From the NCBI RefSeq assembly GCF_014643775.1, contig NZ_BMKC01000003.1:481603-545602 (forward strand): 64,000 nucleotides of DNA, in the 5' to 3' direction. A program made the translations under genes and the position numbers. The notes under the pieces were generated by a model, which had not been told where the DNA came from, did not search any database, and saw nothing but the letters and a program-made list of their open reading frames with translations. Within the stretch, counting starts at the first letter, position 1; each line of letters starts with the position of its first letter. Below are positions 28,288-36,718 of the stretch, one piece after another. This DNA comes from Arenimonas soli. GTDB lineage: Bacteria > Pseudomonadota > Gammaproteobacteria > Xanthomonadales > Xanthomonadaceae.

Positions 28288-28317
28288 GCGCGGCGGATTT
28301 CGCCGCGCCCGGAGGAA

Positions 28318-29820
28318 TCAGGCAGCGGCGGCCTGGGTCTTGCGCGGGCCCTTGAGCAGGGCGATGCGGATGTGGTCGATGACCAGGTCGACTTCTTCGC
28401 TGGTGACGCCGAAGTGCGGCGTGAAGCGCAGCGAGTTGGTGCCGCCGTGGATGACGCCGATGCCGCGCTCGCGCATGAATTCTTCGGTCGAACCGGCGCC
28501 GTAGCACTTGTACGACGGGTCGAGTTCGCAGGAGAACAGCAGGCCGGTGCCCTGGACCTTGGTGATCAGGCCATTGCCCAGTTCGTCGCGCAGCTTGGCC
28601 AGCTTGTCCAGGAATTCCTGGCCGCGTTCGCGGATGTTGGTGCGCAGCTCGGGCGTCAGGGCGTCGAGCATGGCCGCGGCGATGTCCAGCGCGCGCGAGT
28701 TGGCGGTCATGGTGTTGCCGTACACGCCCTTGCGGTACAGGCCGGCGGCGCGTTCGTTCACGGCCAGGACCGACAGCGGGTACTGGCCGCCGTTGAGCGC
28801 CTTGGAATAGGTTTCCATGTCCGGTGCCTCGAGTTTTTCGAAGCCCGGGTAGTCAACGATGGACAACACGCCGTGGGCGCGCAGGCCGGCCTGGATGGAA
28901 TCGACCAGCAGCAGGGTGCCGTGGGCCTTGGTCAGTTCGCGCGCGGCGGCGTAGAACTCCGGCGGCACGGCGCGGCCCGGGTCGCCTTCGCCCATCACCG
29001 GCTCCAGGAACATCGCCTCGATGTACCAGCCGTTGGCGTCGGCGTCGGCGAAGACCTGCTTGAGGCCCTCGATGGAATAGGGTTCGACGATGAGCAGCTG
29101 GTCGTTGTGGTGCTGGTAGCTGGCCAGGTGCTGCAGGTAGGTCTTGCGGCTTGAATCGGAGTACAGCGCCGGCAGTTCGGTGCGGCCGTGGAAGGCGCCC
29201 TTCACCGCGACGCGCTTGACGCGCTTGCCGGCGTGGCGGCCACCGGCGTCGGTGTGCAGCTTGGCGTTGACGTCGGCGATGCGGCCGGCCAGCGACACCG
29301 ATTCCGAACCCGAGTTCAGGCACAGGAACTTCGCGAACGGGCAGTCGCCGCGGGTGTGGCCGATTTCCTTGCGCAGGGCGCGCGCGGCGCGCAGCTGCGA
29401 CAGCGACGGCGTCATGATGTTGGCCATGACCTGCGGCCGCGACATCGCCGCCAGCAGCGGCGCCGGCGTGTGGCCAAGGCCCAGCATGCCGTAGCCACCG
29501 GAGTCGTGGACCACCGCACCCTTGAGCGTGACCACCCAGGGGCCGCGCGCGGCGAGGGCGACGTAGGGGTTGATGGCGTCGTCGGGGTAGAAGTTGACGA
29601 AGTTGCCCTGCACGGCTTCCACCTGGGCCTGTTCGTCGAGGTCGAGCAGGTCGGCGAACTCCGCGGCGATCGCGTCGTGCGCTTCCACGGCGGCCTTCGC
29701 GGCTTCCACCAGCTCGGGGAAACGACCGGCGAGCCTGAGCAGGCTTTCGTCGTCGAGACCGGGGGTGCGGACGGTGCCGGCGTGCTTGCGCAGCGGGGCG
29801 AGGATTTCGATCACGTTCAT
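28318..29820 (-). CDS. Class III (PLP-dependent) aminotransferase of unknown substrate
   Basis: 500 residues, longer than the usual 400-450. The fold is class III: HDSGGYGMLGLGHTPAP, CLNSGSESVSLAGRIADVNA (PLP phosphate cup), VAVKGAFHGRTELPALYS, and the probable Schiff-base Lys340 in TYSKALNGGQYPLSVLAV. The pyridine-Asp region reads LLLVDSIQAGLRAHG around Asp307, where most class III enzymes have DEVQTG.GRTG; Glu is Ser and the Gly-Arg-Thr-Gly is lost. Start ATG 29820 after GGAGA. An intrinsic terminator lies between the likely promoter and this ribosome site. The gene is divergent from the ABC exporter operon. Substrate not predictable. Confidence 0.85.
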   Translation of the reverse strand: MNVIEILAPLRKHAGTVRTPGLDDESLLRLAGRFPELVEAAKAAVEAHDAIAAEFADLLDLDEQAQVEAVQGNFVNFYPDDAINPYVALAARGPWVVTLKGAVVHDSGGYGMLGLGHTPAPLLAAMSRPQVMANIMTPSLSQLRAARALRKEIGHTRGDCPFAKFLCLNSGSESVSLAGRIADVNAKLHTDAGGRHAGKRVKRVAVKGAFHGRTELPALYSDSSRKTYLQHLASYQHHNDQLLIVEPYSIEGLKQVFADADANGWYIEAMFLEPVMGEGDPGRAVPPEFYAAARELTKAHGTLLLVDSIQAGLRAHGVLSIVDYPGFEKLEAPDMETYSKALNGGQYPLSVLAVNERAAGLYRKGVYGNTMTANSRALDIAAAMLDALTPELRTNIRERGQEFLDKLAKLRDELGNGLITKVQGTGLLFSCELDPSYKCYGAGSTEEFMRERGIGVIHGGTNSLRFTPHFGVTSEEVDLVIDHIRIALLKGPRKTQAAAA

Positions 29821-29836
29821 GGCGTTCTCCGGACCC

Positions 29837-29864
29837 AAAACAAAACGCGAGGTGGGCCCTCGCG
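29837..29864 (-). terminator. Candidate attenuator in the leader of the class III aminotransferase
   Basis: On the minus strand CGCGAGG, loop GCCCA and CCTCGCG form a perfect 7-bp stem followed directly by TTTTGTTTT. This is a good intrinsic terminator shape, located only 17 bases before the ATG, just ahead of the GGAGA site. It would stop transcription before its own gene unless relieved, so an attenuation or antitermination mechanism is inferred. A TAATAT box at 29908-29903 (minus) would give a leader of about 75 nt. Confidence 0.6.
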
Positions 29865-29962
29865 CGTCGGGTCTTGCGTTGAAAATCAAAGACTTGTGGC
29901 CGATATTACCACCGCGCCCGGGGCCGCGTAACCCCCGGGCGTTTGAATTTCCGGGTCGCGGA

Positions 29963-29974
29963 TGACAGCTGTCA
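29963..29974. promoter_or_regulatory. Perfect 12-bp palindrome, candidate operator
   Basis: TGACAGCTGTCA is fully symmetric and lies 79 bases before the ABC ATPase start, in the divergent region shared with the aminotransferase. The downstream operon encodes its own LuxR/NarL-type regulator, whose class binds such dyads, so autoregulation is inferred. Confidence 0.5.
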
Positions 29975-30053
29975 CCCGGCCTGGCTGATGACCGCCACTG
30001 CTCCGGCCGGGGCCGGCGCCGGAGACTGCGGGCAGGCCACCAAGGAGCCCGCC

Positions 30054-30974
30054 ATGTCCGTTTCCACCCTTCCCCGCCCCGTACTGGCCCGCCTCGCCGG
30101 TGCCCGGAAATCCTATGGCCCGGTGCAGGCCCTGGCCGGGGTCGACCTGGTCGTGCGTGCCGGCGAAGTGCTGGCCGTGCTGGGCGCGAACGGCGCCGGC
30201 AAGACCACGGCCCTGGGCCTGCTGACCGGCCGGATCGGCGCCGATGCCGGCACGGTCGAACTGTTCGGCCAGGACCCGCGTCGCCCGGAGGTGCGCCGGG
30301 GCATCGGCGTGATGCTGCAGGACGGCGACCTGCCCGACACCCTGCGCGTGGCCGAACACATCCGCCTGTACTCGAGCTACTACCCGGCGCCGCGGCACCT
30401 GGACGAAACCCTTGAACTGGCCGGGCTTACCGACCTGGCGCGCCGCCCTTATGGCGCTCTGTCGGGCGGGCAGAAGCGGCGCGTGCAGTTTGCGCTGGCG
30501 ATCTGCGGCCGCGCGCCGCTGCTGTTCGTGGACGAACCGACGGTCGGCCTGGACGTCGAAGCGCGCCGCGGATTCTGGGCGGTCATCCGGCGCCTGCGCG
30601 ACGAGGGCACGGCGATCGTGCTCACCACCCATTACCTGGAAGAAGCCGACGCCCTGGCCCAGCGCATCGTGTTGATGGCCGGCGGCCGGGTGCTGGCCGA
30701 AGGCAGCCCTGCGCAGATCAAGTCACGCGCCGAGGGCAAACGCATCAGCGCGCGCAGCCGCCTGGCCGCCGCCGACCTTCGCCAGTGGCCGGGCGTGGCC
30801 AGCGCACGTGAACACGAAGGCCGCGTGGAGCTGGTGAGCAATGACACCGAAGTCCTGCTGCGCCGCTGGCTGGCCGCCGACACCACGCTTGCCGACCTCG
30901 AGGTGCGGCCCCTGCCGCTCGAGGACGCCGTGCTTTCGCTTACCGCCGAGTCTTCGATGGAGGAAACCGCATGA
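30054..30974 (+). CDS. ABC transporter ATP-binding protein (ABC-2 exporter, DrrA/CcmA-like)
   Basis: 306 residues: Walker A LGANGAGKTTALG, Q-loop VMLQDGDLPDTL, signature LSGGQKRRVQFAL, Walker B LLFVDEPTVGLDVE, and switch His in LTTHYLEEADALA. The C-terminal 90 residues are an accessory domain as in antibiotic and lipid exporters. AAGGAG lies nine bases before ATG 30054. It overlaps the permease by ATGA. With the following sensor and regulator it forms a four-gene module; substrates of such modules include antimicrobial peptides and membrane lipids, none demonstrable here. Confidence 0.92.
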   Translation: MSVSTLPRPVLARLAGARKSYGPVQALAGVDLVVRAGEVLAVLGANGAGKTTALGLLTGRIGADAGTVELFGQDPRRPEVRRGIGVMLQDGDLPDTLRVAEHIRLYSSYYPAPRHLDETLELAGLTDLARRPYGALSGGQKRRVQFALAICGRAPLLFVDEPTVGLDVEARRGFWAVIRRLRDEGTAIVLTTHYLEEADALAQRIVLMAGGRVLAEGSPAQIKSRAEGKRISARSRLAAADLRQWPGVASAREHEGRVELVSNDTEVLLRRWLAADTTLADLEVRPLPLEDAVLSLTAESSMEETA

Positions 30975-31735
30975 ACACGCTCGCCCACGCCGCGCCTTCG
31001 CTGTGGCGCATCCAGGCGCTGGAAGCCTGGTTCGAATTCCTGCGCGTGCTGCGCACCCCGGCCTTCGCGATCCCGTCGCTGGCCTTCCCGGTGGTGTTCT
31101 ACGTGCTTTTCGCGATCCTGCTGCCGGGGCAGTGGGGCGACTACCAGAAGTCGGCCTACCTGCTGGCCACTTATGGCGCCTTCGGCGTGATCGGCCCGGC
31201 CCTGTTCGGCTTCGGCGTCGGCCTGGCGATCGAGCGAGAGAACGGCTGGCTCGAACTCAAGCGCGTGTCGCCGATGCCGGCCTTCGCCTATTTCCTGGCC
31301 AAGATATTCATGAGCCTGGTGTTCGGGCTGGCGGTGCTGTGCCTGCTGTCCATCGCCGCCATCGGTTTCGGCGGCGTGCGCGTCGACCCGGTGGTCTGGC
31401 TGAAGCTGGTGGCGGTGCTGCTGTTGGGCACGGCGCCGTTCTGCGCGCTGGGCCTGCTGATCGGCACCCTGGTCAAGGGCCAGGCGGCGGTGGCCATCGT
31501 CAACCTGGTCTACCTGCCGATGTCGGTGCTGTCGGGCCTGTGGATGCCGCTGTTCGCCTTCCCGGTGCTGGTACAGAAGCTGGCGGTGGTCTGGCCGGCC
31601 TGGCACCTGGCGCAGATGGCCCTGGGCGTGATCGGCCAGATTCAAGGCGTGAACTACGGCCTGCACGCGGTCGTGCTGGCCGGCATGACGGTGGCGCTGC
31701 TGGCGCTGGCGGCGTACCGCATGCGCCGGCTTTGA
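30971..31735 (+). CDS. ABC-2 type transporter permease
   Basis: 254 residues with six hydrophobic segments, starting with a cytoplasmic amphipathic stretch (WRIQALEAWFEFLRVLRTPA). The family signature ERENGWLELKRVSPMPAFAY lies after the second helix, followed by the NLVYLPMSVLSGLWMPLFAF segment typical of ABC-2 permeases. It pairs with the ATPase upstream (ATGA overlap) and precedes the sensor kinase by 20 bases. Confidence 0.9.
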   Translation: MNTLAHAAPSLWRIQALEAWFEFLRVLRTPAFAIPSLAFPVVFYVLFAILLPGQWGDYQKSAYLLATYGAFGVIGPALFGFGVGLAIERENGWLELKRVSPMPAFAYFLAKIFMSLVFGLAVLCLLSIAAIGFGGVRVDPVVWLKLVAVLLLGTAPFCALGLLIGTLVKGQAAVAIVNLVYLPMSVLSGLWMPLFAFPVLVQKLAVVWPAWHLAQMALGVIGQIQGVNYGLHAVVLAGMTVALLALAAYRMRRL

Positions 31736-31755
31736 ATCGGCTAAGGTCGCCCCTG

Positions 31756-32886
31756 ATGGAACGCCTGGCCCACCACGAATCGGCGCCGCCGCCCAGTCGC
31801 AGCGACGACATCCACGACAGCCCCTGGGTCACCCTGGCCTACCTGCTGTTCGTGTTCGTGCCGCTGGCCTTCCTGCCGGACCCGATGCGCGCGCTGCTGG
31901 CCAGCGCACTGGCGATCGCGGTGTTCCTGCCGCTGCACTTTGGCTTCTACCACTCATCGTCCTCGGTCCGCCCCTGGCTGGTGCTGGCCGTGGCCCTGGT
32001 TGGCTACGGCCTGGTGCCCTACAACCCCGGCGGCAACACCTTCCTCATCTACGCCTGCGCCATGGCCGGCTGGTCGTTCCGCCCGCGCATCGCAGCGCTC
32101 GTGGCGGCGGCGCTGGTCGCGCTGCTGGCCGCGGAGTTCTGGTGGGTGATGCCGACGGTGCGGCTGGCCGTGGCCTGGGCCGGCATGGCCGCGGTGGTCG
32201 GCGGGCTGGTGCTGGCGGGCACCCTGTATTCGCGGGAAAGATCCCGGCGCAATTCCGAGCTTCGGCTCACCCAGCAGGAAGTCGCGCGCCTGGCCGCCAT
32301 GGCCGAGCGCGAACGCATCGGCCGGGACCTGCACGACCTGCTGGGGCACACCCTGTCGCTGGTGGCGATCAAGAGCGAACTGGCCGGCCGCCTGGTCGAT
32401 CGCAGCCCGCTGGAGGCAAAGGCCCAAATGGCGGAGGTCGAATCGGTGGCGCGCAAGGCGCTGGCGCAGGTGCGCGAGGCCGTGGCCGGCATCCGCGCCA
32501 CCGGCCTGGAGGCCGAACTGGCGGCGGCGCGGCTGGCCCTGCTGTCGGCGGAAGTGCGGCTGGACCAGCGCATCGCGCCGGTGGCGCTATCGCCCGAGGC
32601 CGAGTCGGTGCTGGCCCTGGGACTGCGCGAGGCCGTGACCAACATCCTGCGCCACGCCCAGGCCCAACGGGTGGACGTCGAACTGAGCGCGGATGCCGGC
32701 GGCGTGCAGCTATTGATCAGCGACGACGGCCGCGGCGGTACCATCGAACCCAATACCGGCCTGGCCGGCATGCGCGAACGCCTGGTCGCCCTGGGCGGTG
32801 GCCTGCAGTACGACTCCACGCCAGGCTCCGGCACCCGCCTGGTGCTCAGCCTGCCGCGCCCGGCCCTGCAGGGGCCGAACCCGTGA
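31756..32886 (+). CDS. DesK-like sensor histidine kinase
   Basis: 376 residues. Four to five transmembrane helices (about residues 24-155) without a large periplasmic domain, then a HisKA_3 domain with phospho-acceptor His193 in ERIGRDLHDLLGHTLSLVAI, and a HATPase domain with GLREAVTNILRHAQA and NTGLAGMRERLVALGG. This membrane-sensor design matches DesK, which reads lipid state, and the LiaS/VraS kinases. TAAGGT lies shortly before ATG 31756. The stop overlaps the regulator start (GTGA). Confidence 0.9.
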   Translation: MERLAHHESAPPPSRSDDIHDSPWVTLAYLLFVFVPLAFLPDPMRALLASALAIAVFLPLHFGFYHSSSSVRPWLVLAVALVGYGLVPYNPGGNTFLIYACAMAGWSFRPRIAALVAAALVALLAAEFWWVMPTVRLAVAWAGMAAVVGGLVLAGTLYSRERSRRNSELRLTQQEVARLAAMAERERIGRDLHDLLGHTLSLVAIKSELAGRLVDRSPLEAKAQMAEVESVARKALAQVREAVAGIRATGLEAELAAARLALLSAEVRLDQRIAPVALSPEAESVLALGLREAVTNILRHAQAQRVDVELSADAGGVQLLISDDGRGGTIEPNTGLAGMRERLVALGGGLQYDSTPGSGTRLVLSLPRPALQGPNP

Positions 32887-33485
32887 TCCGCCTGGTGCTG
32901 GCCGAGGACCAGGGCATGGTGCGCGGCGCGCTGGCCGCGCTGCTGGGCCTGGAGCCCGACCTGCAGGTCGTGGCCGAAGCCGGCGACGGCGACGCCGCCT
33001 GGCAGGCGGTGCAGGCGCACCAGCCCGACCTGCTGGTCACCGACATCGAAATGCCCGGCCTGACCGGCCTGGACCTGGCCCTGAAGCTGCAGGCCGCGCA
33101 GCTGCCGACCCGCGTGGTGATCCTCACGACGTTCGCCCGCGCCGGTTACCTGCGCAGGGCGCTGGAGGCCGGCGTGCGCGGTTACCTGCTGAAGGACGCG
33201 CCTTCGGCCCAACTGGCGCGCGCCCTGCGCGAAGTGCATGCCGGTGGCCGCGCCATCGACCCGCAGCTGGCGGTCGCCGCCTGGGGCGAGGACGACCCGC
33301 TGACCGAACGCGAACGCCAGGTGCTGCGCCTGGCCGGCGAGGGCGTGAAGACCGCCGACATCGCCGACCGCCTGCACCTGAGCCAGGGCACGGTGCGCAA
33401 TTACCTGTCCGAAGCGATCGGCAAGCTCGGCGCCGAGAACCGCATCGAGGCCTACCGCAGCGCCCGCGCCAAAGGCTGGCTGTAG
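32883..33485 (+). CDS. LuxR/NarL-family response regulator (DesR-like)
   Basis: 200 residues from a GTG at 32883. Receiver with LAEDQGMVRGALAALLGLEP, phospho-acceptor Asp54 in VTDIEMPGLTGLDL, Thr switch in ILTTFARAGY and Lys in YLLKDAPSAQLA. The output domain is a LuxR helix-turn-helix: LTERERQVLRLAGEGVKTAD and LHLSQGTVRNYLSEAIGKLG. Partner of the kinase just upstream. The palindrome at 29963-29974 is a plausible binding site. Confidence 0.92.
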   Translation: MIRLVLAEDQGMVRGALAALLGLEPDLQVVAEAGDGDAAWQAVQAHQPDLLVTDIEMPGLTGLDLALKLQAAQLPTRVVILTTFARAGYLRRALEAGVRGYLLKDAPSAQLARALREVHAGGRAIDPQLAVAAWGEDDPLTERERQVLRLAGEGVKTADIADRLHLSQGTVRNYLSEAIGKLGAENRIEAYRSARAKGWL

Positions 33486-33551
33486 CTGCCGGGGCGGGGC
33501 CGCGCGCGCCAATTGGGCGATAATGCCGGCCCGCCACGCCCCGACGCCGCC

Positions 33552-35727
<2,176 letters not shown>

Positions 35728-35742
35728 AATCTTTAGCCTTAA

Positions 35743-35789
35743 GGGAGGGACTTCCGTCCCGAGGCCCTTGGTCTTGGCCTTCGGCCAAG
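35743..35789 (+). repeat. Left 47-bp terminal inverted repeat
   Basis: Exact reverse complement of 36186-36232 over all 47 bases. It contains two small hairpins: GGGAC-TTCC-GTCCC (35747-35760) and CTTGGCC-TTC-GGCCAAG (35773-35789). Perfect identity points to recent duplication or gene conversion. Confidence 0.95.
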
Positions 35790-35819
35790 CAAGGCGCCTT
35801 AGTCGCAGCTGCCGCGAGT

Positions 35820-35929
35820 GGAGGCGCCGCGTCTTCGCCCCGGCCGACACGCCGCAAGTACGTCCATGTAGGCTCTTCGTCGACATCCATGTCTCCGAAG
35901 GTCGGCCGGGGCGAAGACGCGACACCTCC
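35820..35929 (-). repeat. Hairpin unit A (minus orientation)
   Basis: 29-bp stem around a 52-nt loop. The inner 20 bp (35829-35848 with 35901-35920) pair perfectly; the outer nine contain two A.C mismatches on the plus strand that become G.U pairs on the minus strand. Read on the minus strand it aligns without gaps to unit B (36051-36160). The loop contains GACATGGATGTC, a near-palindrome conserved in both units. Confidence 0.85.
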
Positions 35930-36050
35930 TCAACGCCACGTGGAGGCCGATGGGAGAGCGGCTCCCCGGCAAATCGGGGCGATGCCCAGAGCTTGCGGCG
36001 CGGGCGCGCGTTGCGCTGTTGATCTCCTGGCGGCCCCGACGCTCATTCCA

Positions 36051-36160
36051 GGAGGTAGCGTGCAGTCGCCCTGGCCGACTCTCGGAGACATGGATGTCGA
36101 CGAGAAGCCCCCATGGATGGGTTCACGGCGTGTCGGACAGGGCGACTGCACGCTGCCTCC
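36051..36160 (+). repeat. Hairpin unit B (plus orientation)
   Basis: 29-bp stem (36051-36079 with 36132-36160; one T.G wobble, one G.A mismatch) and a 52-nt loop (36080-36131). Compared with unit A, loops match at 40 of 52 bases and whole units at 83 of 110. Seven of eight altered stem positions are compensated on the opposite arm, so pairing rather than sequence is conserved in the stem while the loop start is conserved in sequence. Confidence 0.85.
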
Positions 36161-36185
36161 ACCCGCGAACCGAGCGGGGGCGACA

Positions 36186-36232
36186 CTTGGCCGAAGGCCA
36201 AGACCAAGGGCCTCGGGACGGAAGTCCCTCCC
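36186..36232 (-). repeat. Right 47-bp terminal inverted repeat
   Basis: Perfect inverted copy of 35743-35789. Its outer end contains TCGGGACGGAAGTCCCTCCC (36213-36232), the motif that also forms the end of mazG at 3109-3129. Confidence 0.95.
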
Positions 36233-36323
36233 GCGGGAGGTGGCTTGACTCCCAGGGCCCCAGGCCCCCGGGGCGCCTGTGGCATACTTGCCCGCTGGCC
36301 TTTTCCAACGGATACGCAAGTCC

Positions 36324-36662
36324 ATGAACCTGCTCGATTTCCTGGTTTCACCCGCGGCCGCCCAGGCCGGCGGCGCCGCCCAAGGCAACCCCCTGATGAG
36401 CCTGCTGCCGCTCATCCTCCTGTTCGTCGTCTTCTGGTTCCTGCTGCTGCGCCCGCAGATGAAGAAGGCCAAGGAACACCGCGAACTGATCGCCAAGCTC
36501 CAGAAGGGCGACGAGGTCCTCACCAGCGGCGGCATGGCCGGCCGCATCGAAGACCTGGGCGAATCCTTCGTCACCGTCGAAGTCGCCGACAAGGTCAGCA
36601 TCAAGGTCCAGCGGGGCGCCATCACCGCCGTCCTGCCCAAGGGCACGTTGAAGTCGGCCTGA
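36324..36662 (+). CDS. yajC: Preprotein translocase subunit YajC
   Basis: 112 residues, single-pass membrane protein associated with SecDF. N-terminal MNLLDFLVSPAAAQAGG, one hydrophobic helix (LLPLILLFVVFWFLLL), the family motif RPQMKKAKEHRELIAKL and GDEVLTSGGMAGRIEDLG. ATG 36324 begins the protein; longer frames start inside the repeat region. secD follows after 56 bases. Confidence 0.95.
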   Translation: MNLLDFLVSPAAAQAGGAAQGNPLMSLLPLILLFVVFWFLLLRPQMKKAKEHRELIAKLQKGDEVLTSGGMAGRIEDLGESFVTVEVADKVSIKVQRGAITAVLPKGTLKSA

Positions 36663-36718
36663 TTCGTCCCCATCCGATCCATCCACGGCCCTGACGGGGC
36701 CGCCAACGGTTGTCGCCC

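Larger units (their letters stand above)
35743..36232. repeat. Composite palindromic repeat element
   Basis: 490-bp element bounded by perfect 47-bp inverted repeats. Inside, two homologous 110-bp hairpin units lie in opposite orientation around a 121-base spacer, so each half is roughly an inverted copy of the other (terminal repeat, 25-30 nt gap, hairpin unit). The usual compact queA-tgt-yajC-secD-secF arrangement is interrupted here. No transposase is present, so it is a non-autonomous repeat or a pair of REP/BIME-like composites inserted head-to-head. Confidence 0.85.

Noticed and set aside
36091-36162. Small open frames starting MDVDE in both hairpin units, possible microproteins
   Set aside because: Between the two units most differences change the amino acid, while stem pairing is maintained; no ribosome site. 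RNA/DNA structure explains the conservation better.
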